A DNA stretch of 64,000 nt, taken from positions 2,356,001 through 2,420,000 of the forward strand of contig NZ_JAAVVW010000003.1 of assembly GCF_023910625.1 (NCBI RefSeq), written 5' to 3'. Numbering within the stretch: the stretch's first letter is position 1; each line of letters begins with the position of its first letter. Positions 16,737 to 24,773 of the stretch are shown piece by piece. This stretch comes from Limnohabitans sp. Lineage in GTDB: Bacteria; Pseudomonadota; Gammaproteobacteria; Burkholderiales; Burkholderiaceae_C. A model generated the notes under the pieces. It searched no databases, was not told the origin of the DNA, and saw only the letters and a list, made by a program, of their open reading frames with translations. The translations under genes and the position numbers were made by a program.

Positions 16737-16876
16737 TTACTTCTTCGTCGCTGCTTGATGAATAGCTGCAGCAGCTATTTTGGCAGCGAAAGCGTTCTGG
16801 CGGGCATTCTGTTTATCCAGTCGCATCACACATAATATGATGCTGCGGAACGAACCATTTTGCACGGCAACATAAG
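16737..16876 (-). pseudogene. C-terminal fragment, paralogue of the gene at 17432
   Basis: The minus strand encodes NGSFRS followed by MRLDKQNARQNAFAAKIAAAAIHQAATKK and a stop. This is clearly related to the end of the gene at 17432-17662 (NGSFRSVIFEVLRLAKRTARQN...QQAANKK). An in-frame TGA upstream and no start codon show that only the 3' part survives. The pair points to an old tandem duplication followed by decay. Confidence 0.6.
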
Positions 16877-16894
16877 CGATTCAATTGGTGACAG

Positions 16895-16926
16895 CAAAAA
16901 AAGCCCGCACATTGGCGGGCTTTTTT
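16895..16926. terminator. Bidirectional intrinsic terminator
   Basis: AAAAAAGCCCGC (16897-16908 region) pairs with GCGGGCTTTTTT around a short ACATTG loop. There are A and T tracts on either side, so it can end transcripts from both directions. Confidence 0.85.
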
Positions 16927-16952
16927 ACTGTTGTTTATAACGACATTTTAAA

Positions 16953-17354
16953 TTAATAACTAAACGAGGGAAGGTTATTGATCTTACCAGTATCGCCCAT
17001 AAAATTCAGCAGTGTGACAAGCTGCGGATTATCAACCAATGGTACAGCTGTGTTGTTGAGATAGCTGTCAATACAAGCAAAAGCAATGCAATCCTCCAAA
17101 AATTCTTGCCAACGGCTTGGATATTTTTCGCTATTGAAAATATCGCTGCTGAAGAAAGCATCTTCTCTTTTGATCTGTTGGTAAAGAAAAGCACACAACT
17201 GATCTTTGCCAGCACCTTTTCCGAACTTTTTATCTGGTTGAATTTTAAACTCATTAAAGTACCAGTCAATTTGCTCTTGTGTTGTGGAAACAATGGTTGT
17301 GATGCCATAGGCGAACATATTTATGGCTACAGCGGTTTTGGATTTGATTTTCAT
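16953..17354 (-). CDS. Hypothetical protein, 133 aa
   Basis: Starts at ATG 17354 (MKIKSKTAVAINMFAYG); longer in-frame sequence to 17420 lacks features. The N-terminus is weakly hydrophobic and may be an export signal (about residues 8-24), but there is no clear cleavage site. The rest is soluble and acidic/aromatic (EQIDWYFNEFKIQPDKKFGKG, then an alpha-helical tail). No family is recognised. It lies between two related fragments (16737 and 17432) in the disrupted polysaccharide region and ends near the terminator at 16895-16926. Confidence 0.45.
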   Translation of the reverse strand: MKIKSKTAVAINMFAYGITTIVSTTQEQIDWYFNEFKIQPDKKFGKGAGKDQLCAFLYQQIKREDAFFSSDIFNSEKYPSRWQEFLEDCIAFACIDSYLNNTAVPLVDNPQLVTLLNFMGDTGKINNLPSFSY

Positions 17355-17431
17355 ATAAATTCCTAATGTGTAAATTATTTTATATTGAGACGCCAGCAGA
17401 TTAACTGCTGAGCACCTCAATGGTTTATTGA

Positions 17432-17710
17432 TTATTTCTTATTGGCAGCTTGCTGAATAACTGCAGCAGCAGCTGTGGCCGCAGTGTCGTTCTGACGTGC
17501 CGTACGTTTAGCTAAACGCAGCACTTCAAAAATCACACTGCGAAACGAGCCGTTGTTGCCAGCAATGGAAGTGAGTAACTGTGCGTCGCTTAAAACGACA
17601 TTCTCGTCAGCGGCGATTTGACGAGCCAATGGCAAAAATGCAGTGTCTGGCGGAGCGTTCATATCAATCAACACACAGCGATCCTTAACCCCAATTTCGG
17701 CCCCTCGTCG
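17432..17710 (-). pseudogene. Gene 5'-truncated by an ISL3 derivative
   Basis: The coding frame (IGVKDRCVLIDMNAPPDTAF ... NGSFRSVIFEVLRLAKR ... AVIQQAANKK) is native up to 17710. Upstream of that it continues only through the inserted element. An internal ATG at 17662 would still give a 76-aa product. The C-terminal 40 residues are duplicated in the fragment at 16737. The function is not recognised. The alanine-rich helical tail resembles a small DNA-associated or structural helix, which is only an impression. Confidence 0.5.
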
Positions 17711-18321
17711 TTTAGTGTGGAATACAACATTCACAATTGGCGCCAGTAGTCGGTCCATGTGGTTTCCGACTGGGCGGCATTGAATTGATGAAGTCGAGGG
17801 TTGTACGAGTATTGGCGTCGAGAGTTTGTTCACCAGCGCGTTGGGCTTGGTGCCGCCGTGGCAGGTCGAAAAGGTTGACCTGGACACCACGCTGCGGCGT
17901 ATCGACTTTGAGGTGCGTTGCTCTGCCAAACGGTTGTCGTGCCCTCACTGCGGCGCAGCCGAACAGCCTGTTCATGATCGGTTGCGCCGCTCGTGGCGTC
18001 ATCTGGACTTCTTCCAGTTTGAGGCTTGGCTTCACGCCGATGTGCCGCGTGTGGCTTGCACTGGCTGCGGCAAAACCTGTCAAGCCAGTGTGCCTTGGGC
18101 ACGCGAGGGCTCGGGCTTTACGGCGCTGTTTGAGGCACTCGCACTGGCGCTGTGCAAGGAGCTGCCGGTACTTCAAGCGGCCAAGCGGGCCGCACGGGGC
18201 TACAGAACCGCATCCAACTTCATCGCCATCGCCTACTTGCGCATGTCCAAGCTCAAGCACCTGCCGGCCCATCCGTTCGCACCGGCGTTGGCTAAATGAA
18301 AACGTTGCGTTCCACACTAAA
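17711..18321 (+). mobile_element. Internally deleted ISL3-family element, 611 bp
   Basis: Both ends read TTTAGTGTGGAA, followed by a closely matching CAAC stretch (17711-17732 and, inverted, 18300-18321). The interior holds only the beginning and the very end of an ISL3 transposase, so it is a non-autonomous derivative that a related full copy could mobilise. It belongs to a different ISL3 lineage from the element at 14250. No clear target duplication is seen. Confidence 0.75.
17826..18299 (+). pseudogene. ISL3 transposase with central deletion
   Basis: 157 aa. Residues about 1-110 are the ISL3 N-terminus with the zinc-finger cysteines (CPHCGAAEQP and CTGCGKTC) and WRHLDFFQFEAWLHADVPRV. At about residue 120 it jumps directly to the family C-terminus (RGYRTASNFIAIAYLRMSKL). 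The whole DDE catalytic domain is therefore missing, and the product cannot transpose. It could still bind the element ends and act as a repressor, which is speculation. Confidence 0.85.
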
Positions 18322-18474
18322 AGGCATAGAGCCATAATTGGTTGGGCATTAATGGTAACGGCACTCGTGATTGCTCCGTTCAGGGATGGAGTGCTGGGGA
18401 TGATGCTGGTTGTTTTAGCTGTTACTCTCAGCGAAAATCAAAGCAGAGATGTCGAGTTAGATATCGACCAATAA
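18322..18474 (+). pseudogene. 3' remnant of a small membrane-protein gene
   Basis: Immediately after the deleted ISL3 element the plus strand stays open, with a hydrophobic stretch (ALMVTALVIAPF, then LGMMLVVLAVTL) and a polar tail ending DVELDIDQ. An ATG at 18352 could give 40 aa, but no ribosome binding site is seen. It probably lost its 5' part to the element. It overlaps the end of the convergent glycosyltransferase by 18 bp. Confidence 0.35.
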
Positions 18475-19350
18475 AGTCCAGTGCAAGGCCCCCCGCAAGC
18501 GGCCCCACATACGGGCAATAAGTTTGGGTGAGAACATCAGCACACGTAACGGCAAGGTTATGGCTGTTTGCCACACAAGTTTCCACCTCAGTTTTCGTGC
18601 CAAAGGAGCACTTGTATGCTTGGCAGCAAACAGCAGTTTTGATTGCGCATGGTGGTAGCCACGCAGGTACTCGGCCCTGTAGGGTGTATTGCCTTTAACC
18701 GAGCCGCGCGAACGGTGCAGAGCTTGCACGCTCGGCACGACTAGCATGGGCAGGCCAGCTTTGAAAAAGCGCAGGCAGAGGTCATCGTCTTCGTAGTAAA
18801 GGAAGAAGGTTTCGTCAAAAAAACCTATGGGATGGCATGCTTTCATTCGCAGCAGCATGGCTGCGCCGCACACAAAGCCCACACTCGTGGGGCCTGTGGC
18901 GCCGGGCCCTTTGGACTCCCAAAGGGTACTGGGCCAGCGGTAGTTCACCTCTTGGCGGCCTCTGGCATCGACCAGCTGAGGCGCCAGCAGGGCAGCTTCC
19001 GGGAATTGGTCAGCTGCAACCAAGAGTTGGACCAGCTGCGCTAGCGACAACTCACAGTCCGGATTGAGCAATAGTGAAAACGGTGTTTTTACCTTCGCCA
19101 AAGCCCGGTTGTTGGCCGCTCCAAACCCCAAATTTTCAGGCAGAGCCAATACATGAGACTGCGGCAGGTGCGTCAACGCCAGTTGTGCACAGCCATCGTC
19201 ACTGCCGTTGTCCACCACAATAATGTGGGGGCAAGCCGCAAGGTGTCGACCTAACTCGGGCAAGCAATGGGCACTGTTGAATGTGACGATCACGATCGTC
19301 ACTTCATTGAGCAGACCCTGATTGACGGCGCTCGCCGTGCCGTCTGTCAT
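18457..19350 (-). CDS. Glycosyltransferase family 2 (rhamnosyltransferase-like)
   Basis: 297-aa GT-A inverting glycosyltransferase. The nucleotide-binding start VTIVIVTFNSAHCLPEL, then VVDNGSDDG, NLGFGAANN, the metal-binding NPDCEL and the acceptor-side FFDETFFLYYEDDDLCLRF are the hallmarks of the WcaA/rhamnosyltransferase subgroup. It would add a sugar to LPS core or O-antigen. A basic, partly hydrophobic C-terminus (about residues 250-290) may associate with the inner membrane. It follows ilvE and the zinc-finger gene on the same strand with only 6 bp to the latter, so it is likely in their operon. Confidence 0.88.
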   Translation of the reverse strand: MTDGTASAVNQGLLNEVTIVIVTFNSAHCLPELGRHLAACPHIIVVDNGSDDGCAQLALTHLPQSHVLALPENLGFGAANNRALAKVKTPFSLLLNPDCELSLAQLVQLLVAADQFPEAALLAPQLVDARGRQEVNYRWPSTLWESKGPGATGPTSVGFVCGAAMLLRMKACHPIGFFDETFFLYYEDDDLCLRFFKAGLPMLVVPSVQALHRSRGSVKGNTPYRAEYLRGYHHAQSKLLFAAKHTSAPLARKLRWKLVWQTAITLPLRVLMFSPKLIARMWGRLRGALHWTLLVDI

Positions 19351-19356
19351 ACGGCC

Positions 19357-19563
19357 TCAGTGGTGGTGCCCCACCACCTCCCCAGCTTTCAATTTGTAAA
19401 CCGTGCCGCAATAGGGGCACTTGGCTTCACCGGTTTTGGCCACGTCCAGGTACACCTTGGGGTGGCTGTTCCAGATTTTCATGTCAGCTTTGGGGCTGGG
19501 GCAAAACACACCGCCTTGGGGGTTAAGGTCGGTGGCCAGCAGTTCAACAGCTTGGGTGCTCAT
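19357..19563 (-). CDS. Small zinc-finger protein (zf-CHCC type)
   Basis: 68 aa from ATG 19563. The C-terminus has CPYCGTVYKL plus a terminal HHH, and an upstream Cys in GGVFCPSP and His in NSHPKV complete a CHCC zinc site. This resembles the zinc-finger domain of the NDUFS6 family. The bacterial proteins are widespread, short and of unknown role. It lies between ilvE (stop 11 bp upstream) and the GT2 gene, a compact arrangement that indicates one transcript. Confidence 0.85.
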   Translation of the reverse strand: MSTQAVELLATDLNPQGGVFCPSPKADMKIWNSHPKVYLDVAKTGEAKCPYCGTVYKLKAGEVVGHHH

Positions 19564-19574
19564 GTTGGCGTTCC

Positions 19575-20525
19575 TCAAACCTGGGTCAGCCAGTGGGCGT
19601 ACTTGGGGTTGCGGCCATTGACAATGTCAAAGAAGGCGGTTTGGATTTTTTCGGTGATCGGGCCGCGGCTGCCGACGTAGTCGCCCTTGCCCAGCTCGAT
19701 CCGGTCGAGTTCGCGGATGGGCGTCACTTCAGCGGCGGTGCCGGTGAAGAAAGCCTCGTCGGCAATGTAGACCTCGTCACGGGTGATGCGCTTTTGCACG
19801 ATCTCCAACCCTAAGTCTTTGGCAATGTGGAATACCGTGTTGCGGGTGATGCCGTTCAGGGCGCCAGCCGACAGGTCGGGGGTGTAAATCACACCGTTTT
19901 TGACCACGAAAATGTTTTCGCCCGCGCCTTCAGACACAAAGCCCGAAGTGTCGAGCAGCAGGGCTTCGTCGTAGCCTTCGTCGGTCACTTCCATGTTGGC
20001 CAAAATGCTGTTGGTGTAATTGCTGACCGCCTTGGCCTGCGTCATGGTGATGTTGACGTGGTGGCGGGTGTAGCTGCTGGTCTTGACGCGGATGCCGCGC
20101 TTGAGGCCTTCTTCACCCAAGTAAGCGCCCCAGGTCCAGGCGGCGACCATCAGGTGGATGGTGTTGCCTTTGGGGCTGACGCCCAGCTTTTTGTCGCCAA
20201 TCCAGGTGAGAGGCCGGATGTAGCCCGACTCCAAGTTGTTCTCGCGCACCACGGCGCGCTGGGCTTCATTGAGCTGATCTTGCGTGAATGGGATGTTCAT
20301 GCGCAAAATTTTGGCGCTGTTGAACAGGCGCTCGGTGTGCTCTTGCAGGCGGAAGATGGCCGTGCCTTGCTCGGTTTTGTAGGCGCGCACGCCCTCAAAA
20401 GCGCCGCAGCCGTAGTGCAGGGTGTGGCTTAGCACATGGATCTTGGCATCGCGCCAATCGACCATCTGGCCGTCCATCCAGATTTTGCCGTCACGGTCTG
20501 ACATGGAGGGGATGACAACGCTCAT
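19575..20525 (-). CDS. ilvE: Branched-chain amino acid aminotransferase
   Basis: 316-aa PLP-dependent fold-IV transaminase for the last step of Ile, Leu and Val synthesis and the first step of their catabolism. It carries GCGAFEGVRAYKT, HTERLFNSAKI, the PLP-lysine region TQAKAVSNYTNSILA, GEGAGENIFVVKNG in the form SEGAGENIF, GITRNTV and FFTGTAAEVTPI. ATG 20525 is supported by AAAGGA upstream; a second Met at residue 8 is possible. It heads a likely operon with the zinc-finger and GT2 genes. Confidence 0.96.
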   Translation of the reverse strand: MSVVIPSMSDRDGKIWMDGQMVDWRDAKIHVLSHTLHYGCGAFEGVRAYKTEQGTAIFRLQEHTERLFNSAKILRMNIPFTQDQLNEAQRAVVRENNLESGYIRPLTWIGDKKLGVSPKGNTIHLMVAAWTWGAYLGEEGLKRGIRVKTSSYTRHHVNITMTQAKAVSNYTNSILANMEVTDEGYDEALLLDTSGFVSEGAGENIFVVKNGVIYTPDLSAGALNGITRNTVFHIAKDLGLEIVQKRITRDEVYIADEAFFTGTAAEVTPIRELDRIELGKGDYVGSRGPITEKIQTAFFDIVNGRNPKYAHWLTQV

Positions 20526-20572
20526 GAAAGTGTCCTTTGAAGAAGGGGCATGGATGAATGCAAACCGGGATT

Positions 20573-20974
20573 TTAAGGGTTGGCCTGTTCAGGGCGCTCC
20601 AGAGACCACTCAATCAACTTACCACCCACAAAGGTACAAGTCACTCGGGATTGGCTGGCGTCGGTCCAGCGGTAAACCTCCGGTTGGGCGTCTTTATCGG
20701 TCAAAAGCTCGCCCAAAGACCGGGTCATGGCGATGACATGCATCAAAGTGACGCCTTTTTTCAGTTTGGCGTTGAGCATGACGGCGCTGGCCACATGCCC
20801 CATCGGGCTGTCCGCGGCTTTTTTCAGGATGGTCAGCAAGCGGGTGAAGTGCAGCAAGACCCACATGACCACGCCACCTGCCGCCAGTGCAATGCCCGCC
20901 CATTCAAAGGCTTGCCAGGCCCCAATGGTGAAAACAACGATGGCCAGGGGTGCTATGATTCTGTTGAAATTCAT
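20573..20974 (-). CDS. Conserved small membrane protein
   Basis: 133 aa with two N-terminal membrane helices (RIIAPLAIVVFTIGAWQAF and IALAAGGVVMWVLLHF) and a cytoplasmic or periplasmic C-terminal part (SAVMLNAKLKKGVTLMHVIAM). Related proteins in Comamonadaceae are, as I recall, sometimes labelled glycerate kinase, but nothing here resembles a kinase. The function is unknown. It lies between radA and ilvE on the same strand; its stop is 48 bp from the ilvE start. Confidence 0.65.
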   Translation of the reverse strand: MNFNRIIAPLAIVVFTIGAWQAFEWAGIALAAGGVVMWVLLHFTRLLTILKKAADSPMGHVASAVMLNAKLKKGVTLMHVIAMTRSLGELLTDKDAQPEVYRWTDASQSRVTCTFVGGKLIEWSLERPEQANP

Positions 20975-21005
20975 GGGGGCAGATTGTGCCTTGTCTTGCC
21001 ACCGA

Positions 21006-22391
21006 TCAATCCAACCCGCGCACCACCTGCATGGCCTCTTCGATGCGCTCCACCGGGTAGAGGGTCAGGCCTTCAAAAGCCTTGTCATTTTTCTTGGGGG
21101 CATTCGCCTTGGGCACCACCGCCACCTTGAAGCCCAGCTTGGCCGCTTCTTTCAGGCGGTCTTGCCCACGCGGCGCAGGTCGTACTTCACCCGCCAAACC
21201 CACCTCGCCAAAGGCGATGAAGCCTTTGGGCAAGGCTTTGCCGCGCAGGCTGCTGGTGATCGCCAGCATGACCGCCAAGTCGGCCGCGGGCTCGCTGATG
21301 CGCACGCCACCCACCGCGTTCACAAACACATCTTGGTCCATGCAGGCCACGCCCGCGTGGCGGTGCAGCACCGCCAGCAGCATGGCCAGGCGATCGCGGT
21401 CCAGGCCCACAGAGAGGCGCCGGGGGCTGGGTCCACCGCTGTCCACCAGCGCTTGAATTTCGACCAGCAGCGGGCGTGTGCCTTCGAGAGTGACCATCAC
21501 GCAGCTGCCGGGCACGGGCTCGGCGTGTTGGCTCAAAAAGATGGCGCTCGGGTTGCTCACGCCCTTCAGGCCTTTTTCGGTCATGGCGAACACACCAATT
21601 TCATTCACCGCGCCAAAGCGGTTCTTGATGGCGCGGATCAGGCGGAAATTGGAGTGCGTGTCGCCCTCAAAGTACAGCACCGTGTCCACCATGTGCTCCA
21701 GCACGCGGGGACCAGCCAGCGCGCCTTCTTTGGTGACGTGGCCGACCAGCACGATGGTGGTGCCGGTCGACTTGGCGGTGCGCGTGAGGTGGGCCGCGCA
21801 TTCGCGCACCTGCGCCACCGATCCCGGCGCGCTGGTCAGTTGGTCTGAATACACCGTCTGGATCGAGTCGATGATGGCAATGCCCGGTTGGCGCGATTGC
21901 AGCGTGTGCAAAATCTTTTCAAGCTGGATCTCGGGCAGCACCGGCACCTGCGAGTCGGGCAGGCCCAGGCGGCGTGAGCGCATGGCCACTTGTGCACCAC
22001 TTTCTTCGCCCGTCACATACAAGGTGCTCATGCCGTTGCGCTGCAGCGCATCCACCGCCTGCAGCAGCAAGGTGGATTTGCCGATGCCCGGGTCGCCGCC
22101 AATCAGCACCACGCCGCCTTCGACCATGCCGCCGCCCAGCACCCGGTCGAGCTCATCGATGCCCGTAGGGTGGCGCTCAAAGTCGGCCGCTTGAATCTGG
22201 GCCAAGGGCAGCACTTCGGACGTGGGGGCCAGCGAGGCGTGCACCGAACCAAAGCGGTTTTTGCCCACAACAGGTTCAGCCGAGCCTTCGATCAGGGTGT
22301 TCCAGGCGTTGCAGCTGGGGCATTTGCCCATCCAGCGGGCGCTGGTGCCGCCGCATTCGGTGCAGGTGAATATCGATTTGTCTTTGGCCAT
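21006..22391 (-). CDS. radA: DNA repair protein RadA
   Basis: 461-aa RecA-like ATPase/helicase that promotes branch migration of recombination intermediates. It has the N-terminal zinc finger (CTECGGTSARWMGKCPSC), Walker A GGDPGIGKST, the RadA-specific KNRFGAVNEIG motif and a C-terminal Lon-like domain (GGVRISEPAADLAV, then FGEVGLAGEVR). Length and domain order are normal. It may share a transcript with the small membrane protein gene downstream, whose start lies 31 bp past its stop. Confidence 0.97.
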   Translation of the reverse strand: MAKDKSIFTCTECGGTSARWMGKCPSCNAWNTLIEGSAEPVVGKNRFGSVHASLAPTSEVLPLAQIQAADFERHPTGIDELDRVLGGGMVEGGVVLIGGDPGIGKSTLLLQAVDALQRNGMSTLYVTGEESGAQVAMRSRRLGLPDSQVPVLPEIQLEKILHTLQSRQPGIAIIDSIQTVYSDQLTSAPGSVAQVRECAAHLTRTAKSTGTTIVLVGHVTKEGALAGPRVLEHMVDTVLYFEGDTHSNFRLIRAIKNRFGAVNEIGVFAMTEKGLKGVSNPSAIFLSQHAEPVPGSCVMVTLEGTRPLLVEIQALVDSGGPSPRRLSVGLDRDRLAMLLAVLHRHAGVACMDQDVFVNAVGGVRISEPAADLAVMLAITSSLRGKALPKGFIAFGEVGLAGEVRPAPRGQDRLKEAAKLGFKVAVVPKANAPKKNDKAFEGLTLYPVERIEEAMQVVRGLD

Positions 22392-22438
22392 GGAGAGAGA
22401 TTGTGCCTTTCAGCTCGCAACATTCACTGCTAAGAGTT

Positions 22439-23482
22439 TCACTGCCAAGCGTTCACCAAGTCCCGGGTGATGTCGGCCGCGCTCAGGCTGCGCGCAGCGG
22501 CGGCGTTTTGGCCTGACCACAGGGGCGTGAAGTCGCTCAAGCCCTGCGCCTCTGCCGCTGCACGCAAAGGGGCGATGCCCGCGGTGGCCAATGGAAAAGC
22601 CGGAGCTGCGGGGTTCAATGGCCCCAGTTCGCGCATCAGGCGGTTGACGATGCCGCGCGCTGGGCGGCCACTGAACAAGCGGGTCAGGGCGGTGTGCTGC
22701 GCCTCGGGCGATTGCAAGGCCGCACGGTGCAGGGCACTGGTGGTGGCCTCGTGGCTGCACAAGTAAGCCGTGCCGACTTGCACACCTGCTGCCCCCAGCG
22801 CTTGGGCCGCAGCCACACCTTGTGCAGAACCAATGCCCCCGGCAGCGATCACGGGCAGTTGCACCGCCTGAACGATTTGGGGCAAGAGTGCGAACGTGCC
22901 CATCTGGGTGCTGAGGTCGTCGGTCAGAAACATGCCCCGGTGCCCGCCCGCCTCCAGCCCTTGGGCGACCACAGCGTCTGCGCCATGGGTTTGCAACCAC
23001 AGCGCCTCTTGCACGGTGGTGGCCGACGACAGCACCCAACTGCCCCAGCTTTTGACGCGGGCCAACAAGTCGGGCGCAGGCAGGCCAAAGTGAAAGCTGA
23101 CCACCGCCGGGCGAAAGGCCTCCAGCACATCGGCGCTGTCTTGGCCAAAGGGAACTCGGCCTGCGCCGCTGGGCATGCTGTTCGGGTCCATGCCCATGTC
23201 GCAGTAATAGGGCGCCAAAGCTTCTTGCCATGCGGCCTGCTGCGCAGGGTCAGCCGTTGGCGGTGTGTGGCAAAAGAAGTTGACGTTGTAGGGCCGATCG
23301 GTCGCACTGCGCAGGGCTTGCAGTTCAGTCTGCAAACCATCAGGTGTGAGCATGGCGGCCGCCAAAGACCCCAAGCCACCGGCCTCGCACACAGCGGCGG
23401 CCAGCCGGTGGTTTTGCACCCCGGCCATGGGGGCCTGGATCACGGGACCTGCAAGATCAGAAAGCAAATCGGCAAAAGACAT
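22439..23482 (-). CDS. Nitronate monooxygenase / NPD-family FMN oxidoreductase
   Basis: 347-aa TIM-barrel flavoprotein. It shows VIQAPMAG at the N-terminus, the FMN/phosphate-binding GGHRGM and PVIAAGGIG segments, and QVGTAYL before a C-terminal SGRPARGIVNRL. These are typical of 2-nitropropane dioxygenase-like enzymes, which detoxify nitronates such as propionate 3-nitronate. True substrates vary in the family. ATG 23482 (MSFADLL) is preferred over the upstream in-frame codon at 23524. It diverges from hpaR with about 150 bp between them and could share the HpaR-controlled region, though nothing proves this. Confidence 0.85.
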   Translation of the reverse strand: MSFADLLSDLAGPVIQAPMAGVQNHRLAAAVCEAGGLGSLAAAMLTPDGLQTELQALRSATDRPYNVNFFCHTPPTADPAQQAAWQEALAPYYCDMGMDPNSMPSGAGRVPFGQDSADVLEAFRPAVVSFHFGLPAPDLLARVKSWGSWVLSSATTVQEALWLQTHGADAVVAQGLEAGGHRGMFLTDDLSTQMGTFALLPQIVQAVQLPVIAAGGIGSAQGVAAAQALGAAGVQVGTAYLCSHEATTSALHRAALQSPEAQHTALTRLFSGRPARGIVNRLMRELGPLNPAAPAFPLATAGIAPLRAAAEAQGLSDFTPLWSGQNAAAARSLSAADITRDLVNAWQ

Positions 23483-23612
23483 GTGCGACTCTTTGAAAGG
23501 GAGGGCTGAAAGACCAACCCGCATCTTATGAGATGCGTGCCAGCTGGAGGCTTGCCCGATGACGGTGTGTGTCGTGCTGAGTTGGTGAAAACCCTTGTGC
23601 CCGTTTGGCGGG

Positions 23613-23636
23613 ATTCATTTAACATGTTAAATGAAT
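23613..23636. promoter_or_regulatory. Perfect 24-bp palindrome, probable HpaR operator
   Basis: The half-site ATTCATTTAACA is repeated exactly as its reverse complement, giving a 24-bp perfect palindrome. It overlaps the hpaR ATG (23635). Size and position fit a MarR-family operator used for autoregulation and control of the hpa operon. Confidence 0.8.
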
Positions 23637-24129
23637 GACGGTCAAACCTTCTTTTGCCCACCGCAACCTGCCCCGGCTTTTGCTCGAAGCCCGTGAGGCG
23701 GTGATGTTCCACACCCGCCCCAGCCTGCGCGAGCATGGCTTGTCGGACCAACAATGGCGCGTGCTGCGCGTGTTGGGGGAGCATGCGCACGAGAGTGGCG
23801 GCGTTGAAACTGGCCGTGTCGCCACCGAGGCTTTTTTGCTGGGCCCCAGCCTCTCCGGCGTGTTGACCCGCATGGAGCGAGATGGCCTGATCGAGCGCCA
23901 TCGCTGTCCGCAAGACGCCCGCCGCACCGTGGTGCGCGCCAGCGCAGTGGGTCTGGCCAAAGTGCAGGCCTTGTCGCAAACCATCGAAGCGCATTACTCC
24001 TGGATGGCGCAACAACTGGGCAAGTCACAGCTCACCGCCTTGTACGAACTGCTCGACAAGCTGATTGCATTGGAAGTGTCCGACGCAGACGATCCAAAAA
24101 ACCCCCTGATGAATAAGGCAAGCAGATGA
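23635..24129 (+). CDS. hpaR: MarR-family regulator of homoprotocatechuate degradation
   Basis: 164-aa winged-helix repressor, HpaR subgroup: SFAHRNLPRLLLEAREAVM, then SDQQWRVLRVL, the recognition region EAFLLGPSLSGVLTRMERDGLI and the wing HRCPQDARRTVV. It should repress the hpa operon until a homoprotocatechuate or hydroxyphenylacetate ligand binds. The start codon lies at the edge of the perfect palindrome, so it likely represses itself. The stop overlaps hpaG1 in an ATGA junction (24126-24129). Placing the regulator first in the operon differs from the divergent arrangement in Escherichia coli. Confidence 0.92.
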   Translation: MTVKPSFAHRNLPRLLLEAREAVMFHTRPSLREHGLSDQQWRVLRVLGEHAHESGGVETGRVATEAFLLGPSLSGVLTRMERDGLIERHRCPQDARRTVVRASAVGLAKVQALSQTIEAHYSWMAQQLGKSQLTALYELLDKLIALEVSDADDPKNPLMNKASR

Positions 24130-24773
24130 GCCCCATGACTCGCATGCACTGGCGACCCCAAGGCACGGTGTATGGCACTTTGCTCAACTTTCGCCGCGAG
24201 TGGGACCTGTGGGCCCCGCGCATGACGCAAGACCCGCACAAGGCCGCGCCTAATGCCCCCATTCTTTATGTGAAAAGTGCCAACACCTTCAGCCCTGCCG
24301 GACAAGACCTGCTGCTGCAAGACGGCGTGACCGAAGTCGACATCGGTGCCACGCTGGGCCTGGTGATCGGTGCCGACGCCCAGGTGGCTGGTGCCGTGCT
24401 GCTGTGCGACTGGTCGGTGCCGCACGCGAGTTACTACCGCCCGCCGGTCAAGTTCCGCTGCCGCGATGGTTTTCTGGCCTTGCCGCAGCAAGTGACGGTG
24501 GGCAAAGTGGTGGATTGGGCTGGGCTGCAGATCAACGTTCGTCGCAATGGCGAGCAGGTGCAAACCGTTGACCTGCGCGATTTGATGCGCGACCTGCCTA
24601 CGCTGCTGGCCGATGTGGGCGAATTCATGACACTGCAAGCCGGTGATGTGTTGATGGTGGGCACCGATTGCCTGTCCGGCGGATCACGCCCGCGTGCTAA
24701 AGCGGGGGATCGGGTGGAGATTTTTGCGACGGGCTTCACCACAGTGACCACCAACGTGAAAGGACAGGCATGA
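24126..24773 (+). CDS. hpaG1: HpaG1: 4-hydroxyphenylacetate degradation isomerase/decarboxylase, N-terminal-type subunit
   Basis: 215 aa of the fumarylacetoacetate hydrolase fold, one of the two units that form the OPET decarboxylase / HHDD isomerase. The first unit is typically less conserved, as here: GTVYGTLLNFRREWD, ILYVKSANTFSPAG, then GATLGLVIG and a C-terminal GDVLMVGTDCLSGG. In E. coli the two halves are one fused polypeptide; here they are separate genes. It overlaps both hpaR and hpaG2 by four bases (ATGA), so translation is probably coupled. Together with HpaG2 it decarboxylates 5-oxopent-3-ene-1,2,5-tricarboxylate. Confidence 0.88.
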   Translation: MSPMTRMHWRPQGTVYGTLLNFRREWDLWAPRMTQDPHKAAPNAPILYVKSANTFSPAGQDLLLQDGVTEVDIGATLGLVIGADAQVAGAVLLCDWSVPHASYYRPPVKFRCRDGFLALPQQVTVGKVVDWAGLQINVRRNGEQVQTVDLRDLMRDLPTLLADVGEFMTLQAGDVLMVGTDCLSGGSRPRAKAGDRVEIFATGFTTVTTNVKGQA

